Shown piece after piece: positions 19,756-31,078 of a stretch of 64,000 bases of DNA (its first letter is position 1; each line of letters opens with the position of its first letter). The translations under genes and the position numbers were made by a program. The notes beneath the pieces were generated by a model that saw only the letters and a program-made list of their open reading frames with translations, was not told where the DNA came from and searched no databases. The DNA is from Echria macrotheca (taxonomy: Eukaryota; Ascomycota; Sordariomycetes; Sordariales; Schizotheciaceae). The DNA is taken from positions 868,001 to 932,000 of the forward strand of contig MU839836.1 in assembly GCA_030411725.1 (NCBI GenBank), written 5' to 3'.

Positions 19756-20000
19756 GCGATCGTGACGGTGGGGCAAGACAGGATGCCTGGGGCGAGGGGT
19801 GACCCGGCCGGAGATTTCGCAGGCGTCGGTGCATGCATTGCAGTGAGCAAGGGGCTGAAGATGTGGGGGGACAGCCCTGGGGTCTGGTTGATGGTGGCGC
19901 CTCCTTGCTTGCGATATTGCGACTTACCACTGCAACCTTACCTTTAAACTCTTCTGCCTTTCACACTATTGCATACAGTCATTGTCTGTGTTCGTTACGT
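19750..20000 (+). repeat. Dispersed noncoding repeat, copy R3, upstream of a bZIP relic
   Basis: Contains ggcgaggggtgacccgg, gagatttcgcaggcgtcggt, gcagtgagcaaggggctgaa and gatggtggcgcctcc in the order of R1. Similarity to R1 extends 3' into the bZIP leader (cttacctttaaact and gttcgttac). Confidence 0.75.
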
Positions 20001-20110
20001 TTCTCGGTCTCAATTTCCTCCCCATGAACCCAAGCGTTCCCCATTCAAGAGCTCTTGCTCCCATCTCCCTCTTGCCGTCTGTTCCCTGATCAACTGCTTC
20101 ACACCTCGGG

Positions 20111-21315
20111 CCGAGCGGCCATCATCTGAGTAGCTTCACAGATTACCACAATGAGTCTGGCTTCTCAACCGCTACACGAGGCGCTCAATTCCCCCTTGCC
20201 TCGGAGCTCGCCATCAGGTGGGCGGGCAACTCATTGCCGCCAGCCAGCCAGAAAGGCGGCTTTGAGGAGTTTTCATCGAAATTCGCGCCTGGCACCGGAC
20301 TCATTGATACATTCTCGGCCAGCAAGAAGGCGAATGAAAAGAGACGCCGGAATGCGAAGGCATCGGCGAGGTTTCGACAGAAGGAACTGGAGGAGAAGGA
20401 TGAGACGATTGCCGCTCTACAGAAGCGAATACAATTGGAAGAGGAGCAGCAAACTCAGGCCTCGTGCTAGTACAGCAACCGAGAAACTCCGACACTAGGC
20501 ACAGCTGGGTCATCTACATCGCGGCCTCTGTCACTACTAATAGCAGAGATAATACAGACGAATTCTCGAGGCCAGTCTGAGAAACGTGAGGTTCTTGCAA
20601 GCACGCACCCTCACGCTCCAGGCCAGACCATCAGCTTCCAACCAGCCCCAGTCCCAGAGGGCCAACGCTATTTCTCCTGCTTCCGTCTCTTCTAGTCTTC
20701 CTCAGCGTGGCAAAAAAGGCATGCAAATCAAGCAAGAGTCTTTTGAGGGAGCCAGCTACGCGACAGCCGCAGCCCCGGTTTTCGAGTCGCAGGGAGGACG
20801 ACATCCGAAAGAACAGGACAACCGAGGTCCGCCGACTCTGGCCCCTTCGGATTTGACTGATGCTATGACACCACTTCCGTCATTGCGAGACGTAATCGCC
20901 AGTTCTGAGCCCAACAATACTTCCTGGGAAGCCGGGAGGCTCTTGCCTCCTGGCTTCGTCTCCTCCAGTGTCACAACGAGTTCGAACAATCTCTCTCTAC
21001 GACACCAAGACAACGGCGGGACAGCCCAAAAGTTAAGCCTTCCGCCATCGCTACCGTTGTTCCCCAGTCATCAAGTTTCTCACCTTTCGACTTTTGCGAC
21101 TAGAACCGAGCCAGCCTCCCAGGTCTGGGATGGAGTCAGAAAAGCTTGCAGCCCCTTCGAGTATCAGGGTTGGGGGACCATCTCCGAGCACAGATCCACT
21201 CAACACTCCGTCGGGGACTGCTAGTCATTCCACGGGTGTAGTCCTGGAAGAAGCCCGCCGTTACCGAGGAACGCGTGGAACTCTACACCAGACCGCTGCA
21301 GCGCTTCATTTCTAA
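20111..21315 (+). pseudogene. bZIP transcription factor relic, second copy
   Basis: In one frame the region reads NESGFSTATRGAQFPLASEL, a linker, then an intact bZIP core NEKRRRNAKASARFRQKELE with zipper KDETIAALQKRIQLEEEQQ, ending at a stop near 20468. Coding similarity to the 13.85-15 kb copy then continues in other frames (GMQIKQESFEGASYATAAA at about 20720, and a third frame after 21094). No ATG opens the bZIP frame, and at least two frameshifts plus a stop separate the parts. It is therefore a pseudogene unless several unrecognised introns exist. The DNA-binding basic region itself is undamaged. Confidence 0.7.
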
Positions 21316-21552
21316 GCACCACGACACGTTGGCTGAGGTCTTGTCGGCATTTGGGGTCATATCCCTGGATCGGACCCACACTGTCGAATCACACATCCCT
21401 AGGTCGGCTCACAAATTCTCCTCCTTCCATATAAATCCGCCCCTCCCTCACTCAGCTTCCGCCACTCTCAATCTAGTTCCTCCCTAACTTCCTTCCCCAA
21501 AACGTCGCCGAAATTAGTCGTGTTCGTTAGGTACCTACCCAAGGCAAGCAGA

Positions 21553-22327
21553 ATGGCCGCAACAAGTGCACGAGCCATTCTTGGAAGCGAAGAGCCGTAT
21601 ACCGCCGTGAACTTACTCAACCAACTCATTGCCGACATCCCTGGCTGGCTCGAACGTATCAAGGAGCTCAACAGTATGACAAGCCCCCAGTCCTACCGGA
21701 AGAAAAAAACTAACTAACTCCCGCAAATCTAAAGGCGAGCCAGAGGCCCATTCAGGAGACACAACGCCTCCCGGGCATGACAACGGGACAGAACCTGCGG
21801 AGGAGCAGGCCCCACCGGTCGGTCCAGCAGATTGCGATAAAGTCCAAGTATTTTTCCAAGATCTTCTCGGGTTTGTCAGTACGAGCCGAACTATGATACG
21901 CCGGGCCAAGAGGACTGCGAAGATTGCTCAGATTAGGCGGTTGGTCGAGCTCGAGTCCGCCGAGGATAGCGAATGTGAAGGGCAGACACCGGGCTCCGGA
22001 TTGCTCATGGCACTCGGCCGGCCCAACTCGAGGACGTCCCAAACAGATGACGATCTTGACAACGCCCTTGGGCGGGTTCAGAGAATGTGCGAGGATGTAC
22101 GGAGCATGGGCGAGCATGCTGCACACGAATTCCTGCGCAAATGCGACATTGATCGACAACTAGGCGACATCAAGGAACTTGCCGACCGTGAGCGCGTCGA
22201 AGGTGATTCGGACCAACCCAAGCAGCCAGAATTGGATAGAATGCGAGCAAGGGCTTATCGGCCTCCCAGTATTCGGAGGGATCTGAGTCCCCGTGCCGAC
22301 AGGGGGATCGAAAGGGGGGCCAGTTGA
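21553..22327 (+). CDS. Two-exon hypothetical protein (237 aa), helical
   Basis: Exons are 21553-21673 and 21735-22327, joined in phase 1 over a 61-bp intron (gtatga ... actaactaac ... aaag). Exon 1 encodes MAATSARAILGSEEPYTAVN and a helix ending WLERIKELNS. Exon 2 has a Pro/Glu-rich linker, then VQVFFQDLLGFVSTSRTMIR and long charged helices (VQRMCEDVRSMGEHAAHEFL), ending basic. No family is recognised. Helices and charged linkers suggest a small coiled-coil or adaptor-like nuclear or cytosolic protein, but this is only an impression. The spliced frame is clean, so I consider it a real gene. Confidence 0.65.
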
Positions 22328-22410
22328 GGATGTACTCCCCCGGTAACGTCACTTGACCTGCAACCGCGCGAGCTCTTTGCGTCGCTCTCCTCCTGAGCAC
22401 TCGGTCGCTG

Positions 22411-22656
22411 TTGCTGTCAATGGCTTGGGATCTAAAATACAATTGCGCTTTTGACCTCTTCAAAGTGGCTTCCTCCACACACTGCTTCAGGCAGCATTGC
22501 GGCCTCGCAACCGTCATCGCCACCACCCTAGGCGGCGTGCGCGGCATCATCTTCCCGCTGGATCCTGCAGTCGCTACTCCCGAGCTGGGGCTTCCCCTGG
22601 TCAGGCCGAATCCTCGAGCTTGGGCGACTACAAGTCTTATGAGGGAAAATTTGTGA
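22411..22656 (+). pseudogene. Relic fragment shared with 26183-26260
   Basis: The peptide VRGIIFPLDPAVATPELGLP followed by LVRPNPRA has a counterpart VVGIIFPLAARPPKLGLPMV at 26183, and the nucleotides match in the same places (atcatcttcccgctg and ggggcttccc). This looks like two remnants of one duplicated unit. The source gene is not recognised. Confidence 0.45.
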
Positions 22657-22740
22657 TTTATCAACCTGTATTATTAGTATGAACTAATTTGCTTGATTTC
22701 TATAGCTATCTTCAATTGAAGTTCATGCTTCAACCTGCGG

Positions 22741-22945
22741 CGGCCCAGTTCTCGGCCAGCTGTCTGTCGGGCCAACCGTGCATCTCTCCCCACCTCCCGT
22801 ATTCCTGGCTCTATTCCCCCTCCAGACCTCTGTTTTTCCTTCCACACACACTTCTTTCATCTATATTTGCTCATTCACTCAGTCCACAATCCCCAACCGG
22901 AAGTTTGGGCATCCAGCCAACCATACCGACGCCGACCGTTGGCGC
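22741..22945 (+). promoter_or_regulatory. Upstream module copy 4 with second shared block
   Basis: The sequence cggcccagttctcggccagc followed by tgtctgtcgggcc is close to the consensus. At 22902-22945 lies the second block (tttgggcatccagccaacca, then taccgacgcc) shared with 18703-18745. It lies upstream of the Zn2Cys6 gene at 23173. Confidence 0.65.
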
Positions 22946-23172
22946 ACCGCAGCTTTCCCCCCCAGCACCAAGGCCACTGCCGTCGACAAAAGATTCGGTG
23001 CATCCCGTTCGTTTGGGGAAGAAACGTAAACTCTGCCCGAAAATAGCATCGCAATCAGCCCCAAAACTGCATCTGCTTCGCCTCCTACATTTCGGCGCCT
23101 ACGACTCTTGTAAGTTTGCGTTCTTCTTGGCGATCGCGTTCCGCATCTAACCTGACGAACTAGTGGCAGCTG

Positions 23173-25527
23173 ATGGAAGAAAGCGTTGATGAATCCGTGA
23201 CCATGGATGCAGCGGAGCCCGCCGGTTTCTTCTCGACCTTCTCTATTGCCGACCCAGACGGCAGCGTCCAAGAAGGTCTAGGAAGGACTCAGCGGCGCAA
23301 CCGGAGAGTCTTCGTCTGCATCCCATGTCACCGGCGCAAGCTAAAGTGCAACAAGTTGCAGCCGTGCCCGCGCTGTGTTAAATCTAGGACTCCTGAGAAG
23401 TGCGTATATCAAGGGATCCCGAGCCAAAACCAAGAAGCCGCGCCTTCGCCTGCTCCTCGATCGCCAACAGCTACACCTGGAGAGTCAAGAAACGAACTGC
23501 AAGCACGTCTGGAAGGAGCTACTCACTGGAGAAGTGTTGCGAGCCAGGTTAGTCCAGGTTGTCACCTTCGTTCTCATCTTGGCATCAGTGCCGAACCACT
23601 GATCCGAGCGGCCCGTTCCATAACCCGAAATGGGTTCGAGGAAGCTGATCTTTAGCTGACGGGGGGCGACGCGTAGTTTAAGGAAGCTTGGCCCTACGTG
23701 GCCGGATCGGACCCGCAGTGGGAAGCCAGATACCAGCAGATCCTGCGCTACGAGGCCCTATTTCCATCACTGCCAGGCTCTAACTTCCCGTTCAGCAGTT
23801 CTTTTACCGTCCCGCAAAATAGAGCACAGGTTCTCAACAGACTACCCCCCTCGCAAGTTGTAAACAACCTCGTCCAGTCCTACTTCAACACATTCGAGTC
23901 AACACACCGCCTCGTGCATCGACAGGAGTTTATGGAGGAACTCAATGCGTTCTGGATCAACAATACTCAGCTCTCTGAAGAATGGCTCGCGCAGCTTTGT
24001 ATGATGTCAGCCCTGGGCTGCCAGGCAGAGCCAAGTCAGAATCTAGCCGACACCGGGCAAAATTCCGAATACTGGACCGATATCTTCCTAGATGCTGCCC
24101 AGTTCTTCTTTTCCCAATCCCAGTGCTTCACAGCATCTACCTTGACGACTTTGCGGGTACTCTGCTTAGCCGCCATAGCGAGAATGGTGGAGATCGTTAA
24201 AGGGGCAGAGATGAACCAGCTGGTGTCTCTAATGGGATTCGCGACTCGACTAGCAATGACCATGCACCTCCACCGGAAGAGCTCGTTGCTTCCCAGCCTT
24301 ACACCCTTTGAGGCTGAGATGCGGAATAGGATATGGGTCACGATCCAACTTCTCGACCTTGACACGGCTATGCGAACTGGTACATCGCATCTCCACCGAG
24401 AACAGGATGCCAACTCCCCCCTCGACGTCAACGACACGGATTTCCACCGTTCTGAGCATGGCTGGGTGGCCGTCCCTAGTGGACCCACCGACAGTACATT
24501 TCAAGTCAAGCTAGCCGCGCTTCTTCCGACCTTGACAGACGTCATCAACACAGTGAACTCGCCGACTTTAGTAGTCATAGATCAGGAAAGGCTTCGTAGC
24601 TGGGACGAACCGTTACGGCAAAAGCTGCAAGAAGCCGAAGCCACGCTCTCGCTCCCACCCTACGGCCAGCCCCATAACTCCGAGAGAACCAAAACACAAA
24701 TCCATTTCCTGAAGGTCTTGGTGCATCGGGCTTTGCTCGCCTTACACTTCAGCTACATCCGCGCGCCTCGGGCAGAACATATCAGCGACTCGAGCCTCGC
24801 TATTATCCAGAGTTCACTGGAGCTGCTCGAGCTACAGCACACATGGCTCTCACCATCACCTCAGGTCATGCTAGCGGTTGGGGTGCAGACTAGGGTATCG
24901 TCACCAACTGCCCCGGCCCTATATCAGTCGTTTGAGAAACCGACACTACCGCTCAGCTGGCTGAGCGACATCTGCCGTGACCACTTTGGAGCGGCCATGT
25001 TCCACCTCATCCTCGCGGTACAGAAGGGCGATTTTGACACGGCCAGACACGCCAGCCTTCCTTCCCTAGCAGATGCCATGGACATCCTCCATGAAAGTTT
25101 AGAGTTCAAGAGGGGGAGGGCATGCCGATCCATTCCGCATTTTAGAGAGTTTGTCTGGCTTTCGTTGTCAGTGAGCTGCCTTGCGAGTTTCCAGGCTGGA
25201 GAGCTGATGCTGCCGGGGCTGTTTGAGGCGGCGGACGAGATCGAGCAGATGGCGATCCAGAGCAGGCAGGACATTTTATTGGAGCAGGGTAGTGAACCAT
25301 TCGCGGGACAGGCGGAGTTGCTACTGGATCTCTTTACATTTGGGTACGGTCAGTAGGTGAGGTGAAATTCCTCGCTTTTCTGACAAGTTTTGCGGATTCA
25401 CCTTCCCAGGACCGCTATCTTCTCACGGCGGCATTGCCCGCTTCAACGTGGATACTCCAGAACACCAACATGCGGCAAAGCGTTGAGCATCTCGGCATCA
25501 GCAGCCCGATACACTACAACTTCTAAG
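23173..25527 (+). CDS. Zn2Cys6 transcription factor with Fungal_trans domain; stop at a 3' splice donor
   Basis: Exon 1 is 23173-23547, exon 2 23677-25356. Exon 1 carries the zinc cluster with cysteines at residues 49, 52, 59, 65, 68 and 77 (C-x2-C-x6-C-x5-C-x2-C-x8-C). Exon 2 starts FKEAWPYVAGSDPQWEARYQ and holds the middle-homology domain (VVNNLVQSYFNTFESTHRLV, then HLHRKSSLLPSLTPFEAEMR). The frame stops at TAG (25354-25356), giving 684 residues. The TAG is followed directly by a good donor, gtgagg. After acceptor ttcccag at 25409 comes a coding-looking tail starting DRYLLTAALPASTWILQN and ending at TAA 25525-25527. The natural protein probably continued into that exon. An untranslated 5' intron (gtaagt at about 23111) is also likely. 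It is a nuclear regulator with unknown targets. Confidence 0.8.
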
Positions 25528-25987
25528 AGCCACAACGCCCAGAAGGCCTTGGAGTGCGTATTTAAACTTTTCTTGCTCCCTCTAGATTCTCCGGCGGAAT
25601 GCTAACTTCATCTCGTACCTAGGAAGCTGCACAGCTCCTGACAATTGGCGAAGCATCACGTCGGCAATCCACTAGCGGAGCGGCACTGGGGCAATATCGA
25701 AACCGATGAGTACCATGAAATAATTCAAGAGCTCCAAGCGCAACGTCCCCAAGTTTTCCAAGCCCCCGGCGGACATCGATTCTCACGATCGCCGTCAATG
25801 GTTCAGGCGCCTGAACAGTACTCCGGAATCAAATTGGTCCATCATGCCACAACAGCATCTTCTGGGCTTGACCGTCTTGGCTGGCTAGGCTCGGCTATCA
25901 GGGGGATTGGGTCCAGAGAAGGAGCTTGTCGTGAAGTTACGATGCGCTGTTACTGGACTGGCCGTGTTCCCTGGACGATGCCCAGAG

Positions 25988-26012
25988 GTCCAGTTCGCGG
26001 CCAACTACTGGG
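25988..26012 (+). promoter_or_regulatory. Upstream module copy 5 (weak)
   Basis: The sequence gtccagttcgcggccaacta matches the core in 14-15 of 19 positions. A tttgggcata block resembling the second shared block follows at about 26105. Confidence 0.4.
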
Positions 26013-26182
26013 CAGCCAACTTCTCCTCACTTCCGGGCAATTCTCACTCGAAATATCGCTTTCCTCCTAGCAGCCAACCGGAAAATACATGACATCGGGC
26101 CTGGATTTGGGCATACCGCCAAGGCACCCTCGGAAATCTGCGGCGGCCTCCTCGTGGGGAGCCTCATGATCGCTCGGGCGAC

Positions 26183-26260
26183 GTGGTCGGTATTATCTTC
26201 CCGCTTGCAGCCCGTCCTCCCAAACTAGGGCTTCCCATGGTCCTGCCGCATCCTTCATCG
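26183..26260 (+). pseudogene. Relic fragment, second copy of 22538-22615
   Basis: Encodes GIIFPLAARPPKLGLPMVLP, matching the relic at 22.5 kb in order and spacing. No longer frame is preserved. Confidence 0.45.
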
Positions 26261-26630
26261 CGCTCGGCCTCGCCACACGAGGCCACGCGCTCCGTGCCGC
26301 AGCAGATAGACAAACGACAGACAGGACACCCACCCCATCGCCCACAACCCTCACAACCCCCCTACCCTTCCTCTCCCTTACCCTCTTTCCCCCCCTCTGC
26401 GTCCTAACGGTACGGTTATAACAGCCCTCTCACAACCCTTTACGAGATGCTCATCCTCATTCTTCTTTCTCACCTGGTTTCTTATTATTCGTTTCTTATC
26501 CCATCTCTAGTCTCACCCCTCTCGAGAGTGCTCCATTAAGCCTTCCCTTTTCCTGGCACGGCTTGCTGTTGTTTGCCTTATCCCGCTTCCGGCCGGCAAA
26601 ACAACAACACATCCACACACACAAGGCAAA

Positions 26631-27329
26631 ATGCCCGTACAGCTATTACCGGCCTCAGCCGCCGCCTTTGCGCCCCGCGCATCCGCGGTCAACGTCGTCC
26701 TGGGCTCCAGGGTCGAGCCATGGCTTACAAAAACACTTAAGCGCATCAACCGGATCAGGCGCCCGCTCAACAGCGTGCCTCAGCACCAGAGGTATCTAAC
26801 CGAGATCCTTTCCTCGCCTCACGCCATCTGGACCCTAGCCTCCCTGATGCTTCCCAAGGCCCCTGACTCCGAACTCAAGAAAGACTCGAACCCGCTGATT
26901 GAGGCCATCTCCAACTACCAGCTCGTCCACTTGGAGGCTTACATCGTCCATGTTGACATGGTCATGCAGAGCGAGGTTGCCTACAAGCTGACGCCCGACA
27001 CCATCGGGTCGCTGGTTGAGTACCACAAGGACATCCACTGCGTCAACGCCAAGGCTAGCTCGTACGGCTGGCCCGAGAAGGAGCAGCAGTGCAAGAAGCT
27101 GCATGAGGACTTTATTCAAGCCGTTAACAAGTTTGTTTTCAGGACGCACGTCTCGGCGCTCGAGGGACTTGAGGAGGACGGAGCTGGAGAACTGCTCAGC
27201 GGCAAGAGTGAGGAGGTAAAGACCAGCGTCACGGCATTGATCCAGCCTCTGCTTCCGCCACCAGCTAAGATTGTCGATGTCGTTCGCCAACCCCCTCTGC
27301 TGCCCAGCTCTCCCGTCAACCGCACTTAG
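26631..27329 (+). CDS. Hypothetical helical protein (232 aa)
   Basis: A single-exon frame with a good start context (caaaatgcc) after a clean pyrimidine-rich leader. The N-terminus is Ala/Pro-rich, and residues 25-50 are basic (WLTKTLKRINRIRRPLN). The rest is predicted mainly helical, with a Leu/Val/His-rich stretch (ISNYQLVHLEAYIVHVDMVM) and an amphipathic region around FIQAVNKFVFRTHVSALEGL. The C-terminus is acidic and then Pro-rich. There is no signal peptide or clear membrane segment, and the family is not recognised. Protein-like composition over the full length supports a real gene. Confidence 0.6.
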   Translation: MPVQLLPASAAAFAPRASAVNVVLGSRVEPWLTKTLKRINRIRRPLNSVPQHQRYLTEILSSPHAIWTLASLMLPKAPDSELKKDSNPLIEAISNYQLVHLEAYIVHVDMVMQSEVAYKLTPDTIGSLVEYHKDIHCVNAKASSYGWPEKEQQCKKLHEDFIQAVNKFVFRTHVSALEGLEEDGAGELLSGKSEEVKTSVTALIQPLLPPPAKIVDVVRQPPLLPSSPVNRT

Positions 27330-29175
27330 AGCCAGCCGCCAACACCGTCGTCGCTGCCTGCACTTGTCGAGTAATGGAGGGCTCCATGGAGCGTGGCCTC
27401 GTCATCTGCCAAGTCACCAAACACGCCAATTTGGGTTGCTATGGACGAAGTCCAGATCCCATCCCCACTGCCGGCATACAGCAAGCCCTACTCGACTGCC
27501 ACATACCTCAACGCTGCCTCGGTCGTCGCGTCCTCTAGGTTTCCACGCCGACTGCTGCAGCCACTTCAACGTTATAGTCACCACCATCACCCTCTGCCTC
27601 GCCACCCTCCTCTGCATCTAGCTGCCCTGCTAGCCACAGCGGGCTGACGCTCATGCGCCGTACTCTTGGCTTCGCGAGCGGTAGCAACCTCAATCTGATT
27701 CCTGTGTGTTTGGGGCAGCTGTGCGGCGTGCGGCAAAGCGGCCGCTACTACTCGACGGCCATGATGGTGACGAGCAGCGTGCCACTTCACAATCCCATGC
27801 GGTCGCGCTGGTGTGCTACGCAACGGCAAGGGCGCTCGCTGTGGGGTGGGACCCACATACGGTTTTCTAATGGAATCAAGTTCTTACAAGAGGAATAATA
27901 CCATCCAAGACAACATTCAGGGACCTTGCGCAAACTGCATACCTGAAGAATAACTGGGTTGCAGGCCGAAGGCACCTCGACAACACACACGCAGCAGTTT
28001 GTCCTCTCGGCGGGCCCTGTTCTTGGCCAAGCTTCCATAACTAGGAAGTGTTGCCCACCACTCGAACTAGATCGACAGAGCCGCTCAAGCAAGAGAGCCA
28101 GAGGCATGTCCCTCGAGAAGCGACACCGCTACCTGAGGATGGCACGGAGTGGAAATCGTTGCTGAGCAGGATCCACAGAGCTCTTGTTGCCATCCGCCAT
28201 GGAGACCCCACGCTGGCCTCAGGACTGTCGTCAGCGCGGCATCCAAAATCCGCACACTGGAGGCTTTCATCATATCCCGAGTGTCACAAGCAGACAGCCG
28301 ATGCTGTGGTCTCAACGAATGGCCGCACAGGCACCGGGAGCCGTGATCGCAGCGTCAATTCTGTTCAACTGGACCAGAAGGTCTTGACAAGAAGCTATGG
28401 GATGTTTAAACCCTGTGCAGGCATGCTGCCCACCAGCTCCTGCTCTGTGACGACTGCGCGGAAAGAGGTGGTCAGATTGGGGGGAAATCGGCGAGGGCTT
28501 ATTTGATGTTTTGAGGGCGAGATGATGCTCGAGGAATCGCAAGTAGACCTCTGGGAACGCGTGAGATTCTAGGTTATATCGCTTTTCTTACTTGATATGA
28601 CGAATGGACTGCATTCACCCATACATCGTTGGTGTCTCCCAAGAGCCATCTTCACTAGCTTCGCATGCAGGTTGTTTCTTTGAGGCTGCGATTGCTTGTC
28701 CTCGACCAAGAGGGCGGAGGGTTTGGAAAGAAACATGCATATGTGTGGGACTCTAGGCATGCAGAATTGCGCAAGAAGCGTAGTGGGTCGTGGCCAGTTA
28801 AGTATTTATGGCGCTAATACTTTGTTCTCCCGTAAAATCAATCCTCCGTTTGCATTTTCCCCATCTCATGGCGGTGACCAGATATCCGTGCTGACTATGA
28901 CTCCTTCCTCAAATCCACATATCTTCTGATTCTGCCTTCCCCTGCCGCGCTTCTTCTGCCAAGCAATTCTGTTCTTTGTGCCATCCATTCTAACTCGACT
29001 GGGTCGGTCCTTCCTTCTCATCATTGCCCAGCTCAGCTACGAGACCTCGTGCCCATCATACCAATCCTGCAACACGTCGTGCCAAGATCCCGGCTCACCT
29101 CCCAGAGCAATTGCAAACCTCTTTAGGGGTAATAGTGCCAGGACGGCAAAGGGATAGTGACCAAAAACGATCAGC
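27330..29175. other. Gene-less stretch of about 1.8 kb
   Basis: Reading frames up to about 150 codons (for example 28048-28506) have no recognisable motifs and no splice partners that I could build. The last 300 bp are pyrimidine-rich and probably the leader of the glycosyltransferase gene. Confidence 0.45.
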
Positions 29176-30693
29176 ATGGGATTAATGGATGTGAAACCTT
29201 GGGTAGTCGTTCACACTGCTCTCTGGTATGCTTGGCTTCCATACTGTCTTCTGTTTCCCCATATGGGCACTAACACGCTGAAAAGCATCCACCGCTATTT
29301 ACGGCTTCTCGTCCATTGTATAAGCCATTGGACGTACAAGTCCATTCTTCCGAAAGCTGATGAGCCCAAGTACCAGGCTCGTGATGTCACTGTCATCATC
29401 CCCACCATTCACAATCACTTCCAGGACCTGCGTTGCTCACTTGAGAGCATCCTGGCTTGCCGCCCCGCAAAACTGATCCTAGTGACCACCTCCAACAGAT
29501 ATGAAGCACTACAGCAGATGGTTGAAACCCTACGGCCTCCCAAGAGTGACTATCCTACCGAGATTGAGGTCCTCCACATCGACAAGGCCAACAAGCGACT
29601 GCAGATATGTAAGGCGCTCAGGGAAGACCACGTCCAAACACAAATCACAATCCTGGCCGACGACGACGTGGAATGGCCCCAAACCCTGATGCCCTGGATC
29701 CTTGCGCCGTTTGAAGACGATAAGATGGGAGGTGCTGGCACTTGCCAGCGAGTGAAGCGCGTTGACGGCAATCTCAAGACACTTGTCTATAACTGGCTGG
29801 GCGCGGCTTACATCGAGCGGCGAAACTTCGAGATTTCAGCCACGCACAATATCGACGGTGGAACGTCCTGTATGTCTGGCCGTACCGGTGCTTATCGAAC
29901 AGAAATTCTGAAAGACTGCGGCTTCCTGGACGGGTTTGAAAATGAAAAGTGGGGGGAGCACACCCTTTACGCCGACGACGATAACTTTGTCACCCGGTGG
30001 TTGGTTGCCCACCAGTGGAAGACGTGGGTTCAGTATGATCCCAAGTGCGAAATTGAGACAACTTTAGAGACCAGCACGAAGTTCCTCTACCAATGCTCAC
30101 GTTGGGCGAGAAGCAACTGGCGGAGTAATTGGAAGAGCCTTGTCCGCGAGAGATATGTGCTTACGTGCGTTACCCCTGAATATACCTCCTCGTAAGATTC
30201 GGCTAACATAAAGCAAACAGTCAGCAGCCTTGGTGCACATACGCCCTACACCTCGCTACTTTCACCTCGCTGGCATTCGTTTTTGACCCCCTTATTCTGT
30301 TCTCGTGCTGGCGGGCCACCGAGCATTGGGATCCGGGGGATCGCTATACCCTTTTGATAGCTGAGATCCTCTTCATGTTTTGCTTCAGTAAGGTTGTGAA
30401 ACTTATAGGCCTTTTCCACAAAAACCCACGCGATATCTCGTACCTGCCAGTTTCTATCCTCTTTGGCTACTTTCACGGTTTCATCAAGTTGCATGCGCTC
30501 TTTACGCTCAGTACGGTATGACCAGAGTCACTCCAGCAGTTACCTTGATGGCGAAAGTTGCTAACAATAACGTTAGACATTCTGGGGTAGCCGAGAGGAT
30601 AGCGATGAGCACAATAAGCCCCCTCAGCAAAACCAGCCGGCGCGCAAAAAGGCTGAGAAACCGGGATTTTTGTCAACCCTGTATCGGATCTGA
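29176..30693 (+). CDS. Family-2 glycosyltransferase, membrane polysaccharide-synthase-like
   Basis: Exons are 29176-30164, 30221-30515 and 30577-30693 (466 residues). Donors are gtgcgt and gtatga, acceptors aaacag and gttag, and phases agree. An N-terminal membrane segment (residues about 8-27) precedes the GT-A domain beginning VTVIIPTIHNHFQDLRCSLE. Catalytic-type motifs are visible: ADDDVEW (Asp 162-164), YADDDNF (Asp 267-269) and QCSRW (Gln 306, Arg 309, Trp 310), the Q-x-x-R-W signature of processive synthases. Three C-terminal hydrophobic segments follow. This combination fits the fungal GT2 group related to capsule/hyaluronan-type synthases, some of which are needed for normal hyphal growth. 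The product here is unknown. The active site should face the cytosol. Confidence 0.88.
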
Positions 30694-30850
30694 GGGAGGA
30701 GACGACTTTGAGGCAACAAATTGGGAGGGGTCTAGATCTACTGATGGGCACCGAGGCTGTAACTGGTCCAGATCGCAAGTTGTGGAGGGAGGTTGGGTCG
30801 GACCCCCCGGGGGTGAAAATAAATTCACATCGCATTTCGTTCGTCCCGTG

Positions 30851-30953
30851 GCGGTCCATTGCCGCTAGTTGCCGTTCGCGCTAATCGTGGCCCTCGTGCC
30901 TTAGCAAGTGCCGACCCCCATCGCCCACCTTCCACCTAAAATCCCCCCTCACA
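30851..30953 (+). promoter_or_regulatory. Upstream module copy 6
   Basis: The sequence gcggtccattgccgctagtt, then gccgttcgcgc and agcaagtgccgaccccc, corresponds over about 100 bp to copy 1 at 11123-11220. It lies about 0.2 kb before the start at 31079. Confidence 0.6.
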
Positions 30954-31008
30954 AGAGTCAAATACCCGTCGCGGTCAGGGGTATTTCTCTCTTTCTACAA
31001 CAGCAACA

Positions 31009-31048
31009 ACACACACACACACGCACACACGCACGCACACACACACAA
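31009..31048 (+). repeat. CA microsatellite
   Basis: About 40 bp of alternating CA with a few CG interruptions, in the leader just upstream of the ATG at 31079. Confidence 0.95.
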
Positions 31049-31078
31049 GTCATCGCTTGTCCGGCCCACCAAGGCAGC

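Larger units (their letters stand above)
25528..26630. other. Intergenic with relics and module copy 5
   Basis: An open frame at about 25645-26070 has no recognisable content. At 26183-26260 is the relic shared with 22.5 kb. From 26310 to 26540 the plus strand is a strong pyrimidine tract typical of a fungal leader, serving the gene at 26631. Confidence 0.5.
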
